In this document: positions 8,677 through 18,800 of the stretch, piece by piece
How positions within the stretch are numbered: position 1 is the first letter of the stretch
How the letters are laid out: each line of letters begins with the position of its first letter
Assembly (NCBI RefSeq): GCF_006439335.1
Contig: NZ_SAWY01000019.1
Coordinates: 62,001-126,000 of the forward strand
Direction: 5' to 3'
DNA length: 64,000 nt
Source of the DNA: Litorilituus lipolyticus
Lineage (GTDB): Bacteria > Pseudomonadota > Gammaproteobacteria > Enterobacterales > Alteromonadaceae
Made by a program: the position numbers and the translations under genes
Notes under the pieces: model-generated
Told to the model about the DNA's origin: nothing
Database searches by the model: none
The model's input: the letters and a program-made list of their open reading frames with translations, nothing else

Positions 8677-10047
8677 ATGTTACCAAACAATATTTGTAGT
8701 AAAGCACGATTTGCAAAAGACCCACGCTTTGATGGCAAATTCTTTACTGCGGTAAAAACCACGGGGATTTATTGCCGTAGTATTTGTCCTGTGAATCCCC
8801 CTAAAGAAGAAAATGTTAGCTATTACCGTTCAGCTATAGAATGTGCAATAGCTGGATTTCGTCCTTGCCTACGATGTAGGCCTGATAGTGCTCCTGGCTC
8901 TCCAGCTTGGAAAGGAGTGAATACCACCCTTGATAGAGCTCTTAAACTCATTAATGAAGGGGCATTACAACACGGAACACTGGTTCAACTTGCTGAGCGC
9001 CTTGGTATTACGGATCGTTATTTACGACAGCTATTTACTAAAAACATTGGAGCTTCTCCCAAAAGTTATGCTCTATATCAGCAATGTTTATTTGCAAAAA
9101 CATTACTTCATCAAACTAAATTACCCATTCATCAAGTGGCAATAGCTTGTGGCTTTAATAGTGTTCGACGCTTCAATGATTGCTTTAAAGCACAATTACA
9201 ATTAACCCCGTCACAAATGAGAAAAGCTCAAGCAGAAGAGCAGCCTACAAATAAGCTAACGTTAACCTTACATTACCGTCCACCTTACGACTGGCACTTT
9301 ATTCAACAAAATCTCGCTGCAAGGTGCGTTGATGACTTGGAATGGTGTGATAAAAACAGCTATGGGCGCACTATTACTTGGCTAGATAGCCAAGGTGAGT
9401 TTACTGCGACACACAATAAAAACAATCACTGTTTTCATATAGAAATCAGTTTAAACAAACTTGAGCACTTAAGAGCTATCATCAACAATATTCGTCGTAT
9501 TCTTGATTTAGATGTTGATCTACAAGTCGTTGAGCAACACTTAAAGCCTTGTTTACCTCAATCGTTTGATTTTCATTCAGGTGTTAGATTACCTGGTATT
9601 TGGCATGTGTTTGAGGCTGGTATTAGAGCCATTTTGGGTCAACAAATTTCTGTTGCTGCAGCACGTACCTTAGTAAGTCAGGTTGTACATCATTTAGGTC
9701 AAACTCATTGCCAATATAAACTATTTCCAACACCGCAAGCTATTGCCCAAAGTGACCTTAATTTCATGAAAATTCCAGGGGCACGTAAACAAACGTTGCG
9801 AAATCTTGCTTTGCATTTTGTTGAAAATAGTCATGCTACTAACCCTGATACATGGTTGCCTCTTAAAGGCATTGGCCCTTGGACGGTTAATTACGCTACT
9901 ATGCGTGGCTTAAGTCATTGTGACATTTTCCTTGGTGGCGATCTGGGTGTTAAAAAAGCATTGGCACATAACCAAGAGGAATTTAATCCTAGCCTTGCAG
10001 CACCATGGCAAAGTTATTTAACCTATCAATTATGGAGTCAGTTGTAA
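8677..10047 (+). CDS. alkA: Ada-type regulator fused to AlkA 3-methyladenine DNA glycosylase
   Basis: This 456-residue fusion handles DNA alkylation damage. Residues 1-75 form an Ada metal-binding domain with four cysteines (Cys33 and Cys37 in IYCRSICP, Cys64 and Cys67 in FRPCLRCRPD). In Ada the first of these accepts methyl groups from phosphotriesters. Residues about 80-180 are an AraC-type double HTH (LAERLGITDRYLRQLF; IAIACGF-like VAIACGFNSVRRFND). Residues about 190-456 are AlkA: an N-terminal beta domain, then a HhH-GPD core with KGIGPWTVNY and an Asp in FLGGDLG at the catalytic position. By family knowledge it would excise alkylated bases and probably activate its own transcription. 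It is coupled to the ogt gene by a TAATG overlap. Confidence 0.93.
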   Translation: MLPNNICSKARFAKDPRFDGKFFTAVKTTGIYCRSICPVNPPKEENVSYYRSAIECAIAGFRPCLRCRPDSAPGSPAWKGVNTTLDRALKLINEGALQHGTLVQLAERLGITDRYLRQLFTKNIGASPKSYALYQQCLFAKTLLHQTKLPIHQVAIACGFNSVRRFNDCFKAQLQLTPSQMRKAQAEEQPTNKLTLTLHYRPPYDWHFIQQNLAARCVDDLEWCDKNSYGRTITWLDSQGEFTATHNKNNHCFHIEISLNKLEHLRAIINNIRRILDLDVDLQVVEQHLKPCLPQSFDFHSGVRLPGIWHVFEAGIRAILGQQISVAAARTLVSQVVHHLGQTHCQYKLFPTPQAIAQSDLNFMKIPGARKQTLRNLALHFVENSHATNPDTWLPLKGIGPWTVNYATMRGLSHCDIFLGGDLGVKKALAHNQEEFNPSLAAPWQSYLTYQLWSQL

Positions 10048-10574
10048 TGTTTATCGATTATCTAGAATCTCCTCTTGGCTTAATTGAATGCAAAGCCTCT
10101 GAAAAAGGATTACGACATGTTATTTTTTGCGGTAATGACAAACAAGCGATAAAAACTAATCACATCACAGGTTTAGCAAAGCAACAATTAGCAGAATATT
10201 TTTCAAGTAAGAGAACACAATTTTCAATACCTTTAGATGCTCAAGGCACTGATTTTCAAAAAGCTGTATGGCAATGTTTAGTTGACATTCCTTTTGGCGA
10301 GAAATGCACATATGGCGATATTGCCAAACTACTCAACAAGCCTAAAGCCTCTCAAGCTGTTGGTGGTGCAAACGGTAGAAACCCCATTAGTATCATCGTA
10401 CCTTGTCATCGTGTAATTGGTAGTAGCGGTAAGTTAACCGGCTATGCTGGTGGCATGTTACGAAAACAATGGCTATTAGCCCATGAAGGTATTGACCATG
10501 TTAAAGAGGAGTACACTGAACTATTAACTCAAGTGGTTAAAACGCGACAAAGTAAAACAAACTTTTTAACCTAA
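10047..10574 (+). CDS. ogt: Methylated-DNA--[protein]-cysteine S-methyltransferase
   Basis: This suicide enzyme removes O6-alkyl groups from guanine by transferring them to its own cysteine. The active-site motif IVPCHRVIG places that residue at Cys120, and the preceding GGANGRNP and following GYAGGMLRKQWLLAHE match the family. The chosen ATG overlaps the stop of the upstream Ada/AlkA gene (TAATG), which gives 175 residues, the normal size for an Ogt-type enzyme. Upstream in-frame ATGs at 10005 and 10032 would lie inside the previous gene and add unrelated residues. The pairing reassembles the full adaptive-response toolkit in two coupled genes. Confidence 0.95.
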   Translation: MFIDYLESPLGLIECKASEKGLRHVIFCGNDKQAIKTNHITGLAKQQLAEYFSSKRTQFSIPLDAQGTDFQKAVWQCLVDIPFGEKCTYGDIAKLLNKPKASQAVGGANGRNPISIIVPCHRVIGSSGKLTGYAGGMLRKQWLLAHEGIDHVKEEYTELLTQVVKTRQSKTNFLT

Positions 10575-10668
10575 TTTCTTGTTTTTACTTAACGTTATAA
10601 CATTGTAAATATTTAAGTTTTTATCTACACTAAAAATTCCTTATGCTCTGACAAATAAAGGGAAAATC

Positions 10669-11505
10669 ATGAGCACTATAGATAATTCTGTATCACAATT
10701 AGAATCACTTTCAATGAAAGCTTACGAGCTGGGGTTGCTTTATGCGCCTAAACTCGCGTTAGCGATATTAACGCTAATTATAGGCTTATGGATTATTAGT
10801 GGCATCAGTAAAGTGTTAGTACTTTCAATGGAACGTTCTAAAGTTGACCCGACCTTAATCCCTTTTGTAAATAGCTTAATATCATGGACGCTTAAGTTAT
10901 TACTGTTTATATCAGTAGCTTCCATGATTGGCATAGCAACAACCTCTTTTATTGCCGTATTGGGTGCCGCTGGGTTAGCCATTGGTTTAGCACTTCAAGG
11001 CAGTTTGTCCAACTTTGCTGGCGGCGTACTTATTATGATATTTAAACCCTATAAAGTAGGTGATTTAATTGAGTCTCAAGGGCATTTTGGTGAAGTAAAA
11101 GAAGTTCAAATTTTCAATACTATTTTATTATCTCCGCAAAGTAAGCGCATTATTATTCCTAATGGTGCAGTCTCTAATGGCTCTATTATAAATTTTACCG
11201 CCGAAGGAAAAATACGTGTCGATATGACCATAGGTATTGCTTATGATGCTGACATAGATTTAGCTAAAAAAGTACTGTTAGGCGTATTAGAAAATAATAG
11301 TAAAGTGATGAAAACCCCTGCACCTTTTGTTGGTGTATCAGAAATGGCCGATAGCTCCGTCAACTTAGCCGTAAGGCCTCATTGTTTGCCTGAGCATTAT
11401 TGGGATGTATACTTTGAAGTCAATGAAGAAATTAAGAAAACGCTTGATAGTAACAATATCTCCATTCCATTTCCTCAACGCGACGTACACCTTATTCAAC
11501 AATAG
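10669..11505 (+). CDS. mscS: Small-conductance mechanosensitive channel
   Basis: This 278-residue inner-membrane protein forms a tension-gated channel that releases solutes on hypo-osmotic shock. Three membrane segments lie at about residues 22-45, 65-88 and 92-125. The pore helix region GAAGLAIGLALQGSLSNFAG has the Gly/Ala periodicity expected for TM3, followed by the conserved FKPYKVGDLIE start of the cytoplasmic beta domain. IIIPNGAVSNGSIINF and the C-terminal PFPQRDVHL segment complete the MscS fold. The length is close to the E. coli protein (286). GGGAAAATC precedes the ATG. A strong intrinsic terminator lies directly downstream, so the gene is transcribed alone. Confidence 0.95.
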   Translation: MSTIDNSVSQLESLSMKAYELGLLYAPKLALAILTLIIGLWIISGISKVLVLSMERSKVDPTLIPFVNSLISWTLKLLLFISVASMIGIATTSFIAVLGAAGLAIGLALQGSLSNFAGGVLIMIFKPYKVGDLIESQGHFGEVKEVQIFNTILLSPQSKRIIIPNGAVSNGSIINFTAEGKIRVDMTIGIAYDADIDLAKKVLLGVLENNSKVMKTPAPFVGVSEMADSSVNLAVRPHCLPEHYWDVYFEVNEEIKKTLDSNNISIPFPQRDVHLIQQ

Positions 11506-11530
11506 AGGTGTATTTTCTCTCACCTTGAAA

Positions 11531-11558
11531 AACGCTAATTCATTATTAGCGTTTTTTA
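11531..11558 (+). terminator. Intrinsic terminator after mscS
   Basis: A perfect nine-bp stem (11531-11539 with 11545-11553, arm AACGCTAAT) with a five-base loop is followed immediately by a run of T. It sits 25 bases after the mscS stop codon. Confidence 0.9.
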
Positions 11559-11597
11559 TTTATGAATAACTATCATTGCATCGAATAAGCAGTACTA

Positions 11598-13250
11598 ATG
11601 AAAAAAATAAAACGTTGGCTTAAAAATTACAATAATTCATTATCGTATGTTGGTTTGATTGTTGCGGTGACATTCTTTTCTATTTCTTTATCTCCGTCAC
11701 TGCTGCCAAGACCCTATATATTACAAGGTGTGCTTTCTGGTTTCTCATTATTAGTCGGCTATTCACTCGGAGTAGCTTGTACTTACCTGTGGCATTATTT
11801 AGAGTTGCCAGAGTTTAAAAAGCAGATAAAAACGACACTCCAATATATCATCTCTGCACTAAGCATTTTGATATTCATATATACAATTTATGCTTCAAAC
11901 AACTGGCAAAATGAACTTCGAATACTTATGGGGCAAGCGCCCAATGAAGAGTTTTTGTATATTCAAATGATCGCAATCGCATTATTACTCGCATTTAGCT
12001 TATTATTTATCGCGCGTTTGTTTAAAAAGTCATTTAATAACCTCAGGTTTACTCTCCATAAACTTATTCCTCGCAGAATTGCGAATGTTCTAGGCCTAAG
12101 CCTGATCGCTTTTATTGTATTTACTTTCACTAATAATTTTATTATCAGCAAAATAGTGACCACCTTCGATGAAATTTATTCTATCGCTGATGAAAATACT
12201 GATAGCGGTATAAAAAAGCCAACAAATAGCCTATATACAGGTAGTAACAGCTCACTCATTCAATGGAAAAATTTAGGCCGAACAGGACAGAACTTTATTG
12301 CCAATGGACCAACACAAGCAGAGCTAACAGCATTTTTTTCTCAAAAAACATTATCTCCATTAAGAGTATACGTTGGACTTCGCTCGCGTGAATCTGCCGA
12401 GCAAAGAGCACAATTAGCACTGCAAGAGCTTATTCGCATCAAAGGTTTTTCCCGCTCAAAGTTAATTGTTGCGACACCAACAGGCACAGGCTGGCTTGAT
12501 CCTTCAGCGATGAACACTTTTGAATACCTGCATCAAGGCGATACTGCCATTGTATCAATGCAATACTCATATTTACCCAGTTGGTTAACCTTGTTGGTTG
12601 ACCCCAGTGGAGCAAAGCGCTCAGCCTTAGTGCTGTATAATACCATTCATCGTTACTGGTCTTCTTTACCCAAAGAAAGTCGACCTGATTTATATGTATT
12701 TGGCTTAAGTTTAGGTGCTTTAGGTGCTGAAACCTCAATTAACTTAACCACTATAATCAACAACCCAATACAAGGCGGCTTATTTGCTGGTGCACCTTTT
12801 CCTAGCACCGTCTCTCCGCAGTTAATCAAACAACGCAACCCAAGCTCTCCGCAATGGCTTCCTACCATTCAAGATGGCTCTCTGGTGCGATTTACTGCGC
12901 AAGAGAACCAACTTAATAATGAAAACTGGCACTGGGGACCTATGCGTTTTGTTTACATTCAGTACGCAAGTGACCCTATGGTGTTTTTCTCTCTAGATCT
13001 TTACCGAAAAGAACCTGACTGGATGAAAGGCGAACGCGGTCATGATGTTTCACCTGATTTTAACTGGTACCCTATTATTACTTTTTTACAGGTGCTTTTT
13101 GATCTTCCCATGGCTGATAAGGTACCTAGAGGAAGCTCACACAGGTACTCGGCAAGTAGTTATATTGATGGCTGGGTAGAAGTAACCCAGCCCAAAGGCT
13201 TAACGAAGGAAAAACTTAAAAGCATTAAACATCATTTTAGTGACCAGTAA
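11598..13250 (+). CDS. Membrane alpha/beta hydrolase (Abhydrolase_9 type)
   Basis: This 550-residue inner-membrane protein has five or so hydrophobic helices in residues 15-195, then a soluble hydrolase domain. The conserved features fit the Abhydrolase_9 N- and C-terminal families: RPYILQGVLSGFSLLVGYSLGV early on, GRTGQNFIANGP at the domain border, YVGLRSRESAEQRA, and a nucleophile elbow GLSLGALGAE. The ending (PDFNWYPIITFLQVLFDLPMA, GSSHRYSASSYIDGW) is also typical. The substrate is unknown; family members are predicted lipid- or cell-envelope-related esterases. It follows mscS but is separated from it by a terminator, and it converges on the Usp gene with a short gap. Confidence 0.8.
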   Translation: MKKIKRWLKNYNNSLSYVGLIVAVTFFSISLSPSLLPRPYILQGVLSGFSLLVGYSLGVACTYLWHYLELPEFKKQIKTTLQYIISALSILIFIYTIYASNNWQNELRILMGQAPNEEFLYIQMIAIALLLAFSLLFIARLFKKSFNNLRFTLHKLIPRRIANVLGLSLIAFIVFTFTNNFIISKIVTTFDEIYSIADENTDSGIKKPTNSLYTGSNSSLIQWKNLGRTGQNFIANGPTQAELTAFFSQKTLSPLRVYVGLRSRESAEQRAQLALQELIRIKGFSRSKLIVATPTGTGWLDPSAMNTFEYLHQGDTAIVSMQYSYLPSWLTLLVDPSGAKRSALVLYNTIHRYWSSLPKESRPDLYVFGLSLGALGAETSINLTTIINNPIQGGLFAGAPFPSTVSPQLIKQRNPSSPQWLPTIQDGSLVRFTAQENQLNNENWHWGPMRFVYIQYASDPMVFFSLDLYRKEPDWMKGERGHDVSPDFNWYPIITFLQVLFDLPMADKVPRGSSHRYSASSYIDGWVEVTQPKGLTKEKLKSIKHHFSDQ

Positions 13251-13266
13251 ACAGTGATTACTATGC

Positions 13267-14232
13267 TTATTTCAATATTGGTGAAACGTAACCTTGCGGC
13301 TTAATCGCAAAGACTGACTGATTAAGTCGATAAAGTATGCTTTCCGCAGTGTTTCCTATAATAAAACCAGGAATACCAACACGAGCAACGGTTCCCATCA
13401 CCACGAGATCAGCATCAATAGAATTAGCATAATTAGGTAACTCTTCTCGTGCCTTACCTTTTATCGTAACAAGCTCCGGTGTTAATAACTCAACGTCTTG
13501 CGTAGTAAAGTCTTCTATAACACGCTGTTTTAATGTGTTTAAGTTTTCCATAGCGCGTTGTTTTTCAATGGATAAATATCCTTCTGTTTCTTCTTCACTT
13601 TTGTGACTAAATATAGAACTCTTTAAAATACTCTCATGCTTAGCTGACCAGATTGATACAATTTTTAGTTGGGCATTTTTTAGCAAAGCTAAGGTATAAG
13701 CTGTTTTTAAAATGTCTACATTAAGATTATCTCTGGTACTTTGCTCTTCATCCGGATAGCCTTCAGTGACATCAACAGCAGCAACAATAGTATGACTTTC
13801 TTTGGCCTCTTCACCGCTCACTAACCAAACCGGACAAGGGCAGTTTCTCAGGTAGCTCATATCATTACTGCCAAATAATTTACTGAGCAGTCCTTCGCTT
13901 TCAGACGGCTTTATGAGTAAATCAAAGTTATTTTCACCAACTTTTCGTACCACATCGAGGTATTTATCATTGAAAATAATATCTTTACTGATGCTAATTC
14001 GATCAGCATATTGCGCTAAAATATCATCTTGCTGCTGCTCTTTCTCATTGATAAATTGTGAAATATCATCGGTAGATAAGCCAAGTGAGTCAGGAATAGT
14101 TTTATCTGTGAAGGTAAATATCACCGTTAACTTTGCTTCATTTTTCTCAGCAAAGGTAACCGCCTTTGCTAATGAAACTTGGTTATCAACTTTATCGCAA
14201 TAAACATAAACTATATTTTGAAATGTTAACAT
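13267..14232 (-). CDS. Universal stress protein with tandem Usp domains
   Basis: This 321-residue cytoplasmic protein contains two Usp domains (about residues 1-140 and 145-315), as in UspE. The second has the nucleotide-loop pattern GTVARVGIPGFIIGNTAESI, the G-2x-G-9x-G-(S/T/N) motif of ATP-binding Usp proteins. The first has the matching but looser NDMSYLRNCPCPVWLV ending. Usp proteins support survival under starvation, redox and respiratory stress; the biochemical role is not settled. The gene is transcribed alone toward the membrane hydrolase. The start follows a AAGGAAAT sequence and gives the normal family length. Confidence 0.88.
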   Translation of the reverse strand: MLTFQNIVYVYCDKVDNQVSLAKAVTFAEKNEAKLTVIFTFTDKTIPDSLGLSTDDISQFINEKEQQQDDILAQYADRISISKDIIFNDKYLDVVRKVGENNFDLLIKPSESEGLLSKLFGSNDMSYLRNCPCPVWLVSGEEAKESHTIVAAVDVTEGYPDEEQSTRDNLNVDILKTAYTLALLKNAQLKIVSIWSAKHESILKSSIFSHKSEEETEGYLSIEKQRAMENLNTLKQRVIEDFTTQDVELLTPELVTIKGKAREELPNYANSIDADLVVMGTVARVGIPGFIIGNTAESILYRLNQSVFAIKPQGYVSPILK

Positions 14233-14359
14233 GTGATTTCCTTAAAAGTGTTAAGCATATTTAGTAGAACAATAGTACATACTGCATGTCCAGTTAATGA
14301 AAGAGTATATCTAAGTTATTTAAATACTTTATTTTTTTATCTGCTGCAATGTAAAGTAA

Positions 14360-14782
14360 TTATAGTGCTTTAACCATGAAAAACTTAGCTCCTTTTATTG
14401 GGTATTGCTCTTGGGTCCACTGCACTTGGTAGCCGTACTTTTCATAGAATGTTTTAGCCTGAAATTCTAAGGTATCTAATAAACTAAACTGACAACCTTT
14501 TACCTTTGCTTTTTGTTCTAATTTTTCTAGAATTTTACTACCCCACCCTTCACCACGTAAGCTTTCTGAAACCCATAAGGTCTCTATCATAAGCCAATGA
14601 CCAAAAGTTTTTGCACAAGCGCCAGCAACCACTTCACCAGCATTATCTTTAATGCTAACCAGAAGTGGCTGCTTTTTTGTCTCTTGCCAATGCGCTGCAT
14701 TGAATGCTCTTATTTTTGAACTCAAAAATTGAGTTAAATCATCATTCTCAACTTCTTCTATTTCAATCGCTAATGTTGCCAT
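14360..14782 (-). CDS. GNAT family N-acetyltransferase
   Basis: This single-domain acyltransferase of 140 residues transfers an acetyl group from acetyl-CoA to an unknown amine. The CoA-binding motif A is visible as LWVSESLRGEGWGSKILEKLEQKAK (RxxGxG), followed by motif B with LDTLEFQAKTFYEKYGYQVQWTQEQYP, where the FYEKYGY segment is typical. It closely resembles small GNAT proteins of unknown substrate that end in a FFMVKAL-like strand. No signal peptide is present. It lies 54 bases downstream of mtfA on the same strand and may be cotranscribed with it. Confidence 0.88.
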   Translation of the reverse strand: MATLAIEIEEVENDDLTQFLSSKIRAFNAAHWQETKKQPLLVSIKDNAGEVVAGACAKTFGHWLMIETLWVSESLRGEGWGSKILEKLEQKAKVKGCQFSLLDTLEFQAKTFYEKYGYQVQWTQEQYPIKGAKFFMVKAL

Positions 14783-14836
14783 AGGGTTAGTATATTCCTG
14801 TCTTTTGTCGCTCAGTTCTTAAAAATAAAAATCAAT

Positions 14837-15661
14837 TTATGCCCAATATATAGGATCAACATGATAAAACTGCCTTAACTGCTGATATAAGGTTGGGTGT
14901 TTGGCAAAAAAGGCTTGTGGTTGCTCAAAAAACACTTCACTAGTAACAGCAAAAAATTCTGCAGGCTCTGTTGCACCATAATAATCAAACAAAGATGGCA
15001 CACCAGAGTTTGCTTGCTTTCTCAACTGTTCAAATTGCACTATAAAAGCTTCAGACCATGCTTGATAGCTCTGCCCTTTAGCTAAAATTGGAGCACCATT
15101 AGCTCGGCCTGTTTCTTGATCTAATTGATGAGCAAACTCATGAATAACAACATTTCTGCCATCGTTTGGAATATCTGCGCCTGCAACAGTATCTTGCCAA
15201 GATAATACCACCTTACCGAAATCCCACGACTCACCAGCCAAAGTAACTTGCTGGGTGTGCTCGATGCCACCTGCAGCTTTGCTTCGCTGCTGTTTAATAA
15301 AAGCACTTGGGTATACTAAAATAGTACGCAATTTAGGGTAATAGTTTGTTTGTCGATTAAGCAAAAGTAGGCAAGCTTGTGCTGCCACTGTTACACGGAT
15401 TTCGTCGGTAATTACCACGCCATTGCAACCAACAAAATGCTTTTCAGCTAAAAAGACTTGAATATGCTGTTTTAATTGTAGTTGTAAATCTGCGGGCATT
15501 TGCCTGAAATAAGGCATTCTTTGCTGGATGATTTTACGCCACTCTTTCTTAAAGGGCTGAGCTTTTATTTTATCTCGTTGATATGCTCGCCAATAAGGCT
15601 TACCTGCTAAATAGGCAATAATAATTAGTGCGACAACGATGGGTAATAGATAAGCGTACAT
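14837..15661 (-). CDS. mtfA: MtfA-type zinc peptidase (M90)
   Basis: This 274-residue protein has an N-terminal hydrophobic helix (residues 3-19) and a cytoplasmic metallopeptidase domain. The zinc site VIHEFAHQLD is at residues 172-181 (His174, Glu175, His178), with the downstream helper segment ATEPAEFFAVTSEVFFEQP. In E. coli MtfA is a zinc aminopeptidase that interacts with the glucose-PTS repressor Mlc; whether that link holds here is unknown. The E. coli protein lacks the long N-terminal helix, but many marine homologues carry it. The GNAT gene follows on the same strand. A strong minus-strand terminator upstream separates it from the metalloprotease gene. Confidence 0.9.
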   Translation of the reverse strand: MYAYLLPIVVALIIIAYLAGKPYWRAYQRDKIKAQPFKKEWRKIIQQRMPYFRQMPADLQLQLKQHIQVFLAEKHFVGCNGVVITDEIRVTVAAQACLLLLNRQTNYYPKLRTILVYPSAFIKQQRSKAAGGIEHTQQVTLAGESWDFGKVVLSWQDTVAGADIPNDGRNVVIHEFAHQLDQETGRANGAPILAKGQSYQAWSEAFIVQFEQLRKQANSGVPSLFDYYGATEPAEFFAVTSEVFFEQPQAFFAKHPTLYQQLRQFYHVDPIYWA

Positions 15662-15745
15662 AATATAACTTAATTAAGTCTTTATTATGAAGTTGGTACG
15701 ACTTGAAACTATATCAAGCTTTACTTTGAGTTAATTCTCATGAAC

Positions 15746-15775
15746 ATAAAAAAATGGAGCCTAAGGCTCCATTTT
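15746..15775 (-). terminator. Intrinsic terminator after the M43 metalloprotease gene
   Basis: A perfect stem (15751-15761 with 15765-15775, arm AAAATGGAGCC) with a three-base loop. Read on the minus strand, the hairpin runs into eight T. It lies about 30 bases past the stop of the large metalloprotease gene. Confidence 0.9.
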
Positions 15776-15806
15776 AATTCTCTTTGTTAGAGCACGATTA
15801 ACGCGA

Positions 15807-18800
15807 TTATTGACAACCCGCGCTGTCATACTCAACTAATATAGTAGCGCCCGTTGCACCACCAGTTATTTTTAAGTAAGACCAGTAATCACTACCTGCA
15901 GGTAATGACATACAGGTTGATGTTGAGCCGTTACCTAATGCTTGACCATCATAGTCACCACTGTTTGGCCAGCCACCATTTTTATATAGTACATCAAGGT
16001 TACCTTGACCGTGACCCGTAGTAATTTTCACTGACTGATGTGTAGATGCTTCACCTAAGCTTAACCAAATAGTGCTGCTATTACCTAAACATGCAGCAGT
16101 ACCAGCCGTTAAACCACCACCAGTGATTGGCGATTTTGTTAAACAAGCATTTTCAAGATCTAAATCAATCGGGTCAATAACAACCGTAGCAGAGTCAGTG
16201 TGAGAAGCACCATCATTATCTGTTACCGTTAATTGAGCAGTGAAAGAACCTGAAGTTGAGTACGTATGTACAGGGTTAGCAGTGGTACTTTGCGCTCCAT
16301 CACCAAAGTCCCACAGGTAATTAACGATTGTTCCATCAGTATCTTTAGAGCCTAAGCTGCTAAATGAAATCGCGTTATTTACAAGTGCATTGTAATCACC
16401 ATTGGCATCAGCTGTTGGGGCAACGTTATCGTTTGCTGTCACAGTTACGGTGTAATCTTCTGCTTCACCATCACCTAATGAACCACAAGCAGTAGTTGGC
16501 GCACCCGAATACTTCATTACCACACGCATGCGCGTTGTTAAGCCAATCAATGAATTATCAATCACTAAGTTACCTTGAACAGTATCTTTACCCGCTAAAC
16601 CACTAACAAGCTTTTCTGATAATTCAAACGTACCATTGCTGTTAGTATCTAACCACACAGCCCAATGCTCAGAATAATTACCGCCAGCGGTTAAACTAAT
16701 AGCATTATCACCCGTTGATAGTGGTAACGTTACATTGGTAAAGTCCCCATAACCCTCTTTAGCACTTGCATTTGAAACACCGCCAGCACTTACATTGGCA
16801 ATCCACTCATAACCTGTATTACCGGTAACGGTACAATAGTCATTAACGACAGGAGCAATAACTGCTGTAGTTGAGCTCGTCGTTGAAGCATTGTCATTAT
16901 CGGTAACTGTTAGTGTTACTGTGTACTCATCAGCCGCACTGTACACATGAGAAGGATTAGCTAAAGTACTTGTATTACCATCGCCAAATGACCAGCTATA
17001 ACTTGCAATAGAACCATCTGTATCAACAGTGCCTGCACTTGAAAAAGTCACCGTGGTATTTTCAAGACCACTATATGGACCATTTACGTTAACTACAGGA
17101 GCGACATTTTCTGCAGCAATAGTAACAACACTTGAATCAGTTGCTTGGTTATTATCATTATCAGTAACTGTTAATACTGCACTGTACGTACCACTTGCTG
17201 TATAGGCATGATTAGGGTTGGCTTGAGTACTGGTATTTCCATCACCAAAATCCCATAAATAGCTAACAATTGTACCATCTGAATCTACTGAACCAGCACT
17301 ACTAAAGGTAATGCTCTCATTGATTAAAGCAGAATAACCACCATTGGCTTCAGCTGTTGGTAACCCTGGGTCAACAGTACCTTCTCGCTCGTAATAGACT
17401 CTAAAGGTTGCGCCACTATAATCTAAGAATGGGTCAATAATTACATTTACTGTTTTACCACCGACATTAGCACCTAAATCACAGTATTCACTTAAACGTG
17501 GAGCACTAAATGGCGCACAATCTGACACTGATGTAGTCGGTATTGAATCAACACTTACGTACATGTCAGGGTCACCTAGGTAACCACCCGGCATAACAGC
17601 TACAACGCGTGACGCATCACTTGGAATATCAAATGAATAACTCTTAATGGCATCACCTTTAGTTGCTGATAAGTTAGTCTCTTCAGCTAAGAAAACACGC
17701 TCACAGCCAGTACACAATGAAGGATCTTCAACTGATAATATTTCTAACGTTGCATTTGAATAATCAGAGAATGCATCAATAGTGGCAAAATATGGTTGAG
17801 TAGTAGACGGCGCGGTAAATGTTACTAGCTCTGGTGTTCCCGCTGATTTAAACGAAATGAAATCAGCAATCCAAGTTTCACCATTTTTAGTCGGCGCTAC
17901 ACCTTTACTCACATAAAGATCAGGATCTTGGTTATAACCTTTTAAATAAATTGCGGCTGCTTGAGTACCTTCAGGGAAAGTAAACTCAAAAGTATCTGTT
18001 TCGCCTTTGGTCGCAGATAAGTTAGTGTACTGTGCTAGTACTTCACCTGAAGGGGCAACATCTAAGCCTGAACCATCCCATGGGCGATCGCTATTACTGG
18101 TATATTCTTCTAAACCAACAGCAATTAAGTTTTCGTTACTCCATAACGTTTTACGTGCATCACCGTGTAGTGCTGCAGTCATACGTTTAACTTGCCCTTG
18201 TGTATACATGGCATAGTTATCAGAATAATGCATGAAGTTTTCAGTATTTGTAGGCTCACCTAAACAGTTAAGCGCATTATCTTGTAAAATACTGCTACTC
18301 ATTTGTGGAGTATCACAGTTGTTATCACCGGTAGACTCACAAAAAGCTTCTTGGTGCACTGAGCACACGTCACCGTCAAAAGTATGCGGTAAGTTTAACC
18401 AATGACCAAACTCATGAGTTAATACTGAACGGAAGTTTTCACCGGTATTCGCACCTAAATAATGACCGTTATATACCACACGTGATAAGCCTGCCTCCGA
18501 CATACTCATTTGTGGATACCAAGCAACACCAGAACTACTTGTATCACCATCAGCATATAAATCACTCATGAGATAAATGTTCATATACTTGAAGTTATCC
18601 CAGGCATCCGCAGCGATTGCAGCATCATGACCAGAACCGTTACCGTAACCTGACTTATTGGCATAGCGCACAATACCGTTTGTTGGATTACCTTGAGGAT
18701 CTTTTTTCGCTAAAACAAATTCAATATTTAGATTATCTCTGATTGCTTGAAACTCTGCTGCAATAGGACCATCCTGTGTATTTGTACCTAAAAAATCTTC

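Noticed and set aside
8580-8762. 60-codon minus-strand frame across the start of the Ada/AlkA gene
   Set aside because: It overlaps the clear Ada domain coding region and has no protein-like features.
12439-12868. Two antisense frames in the membrane hydrolase gene
   Set aside because: They lie opposite conserved hydrolase coding sequence and resemble no family.
16180-17330. Spaced near-repeats that could suggest a repeat array
   Set aside because: They are PKD-domain coding repeats with variable length and spacing, not CRISPR units.
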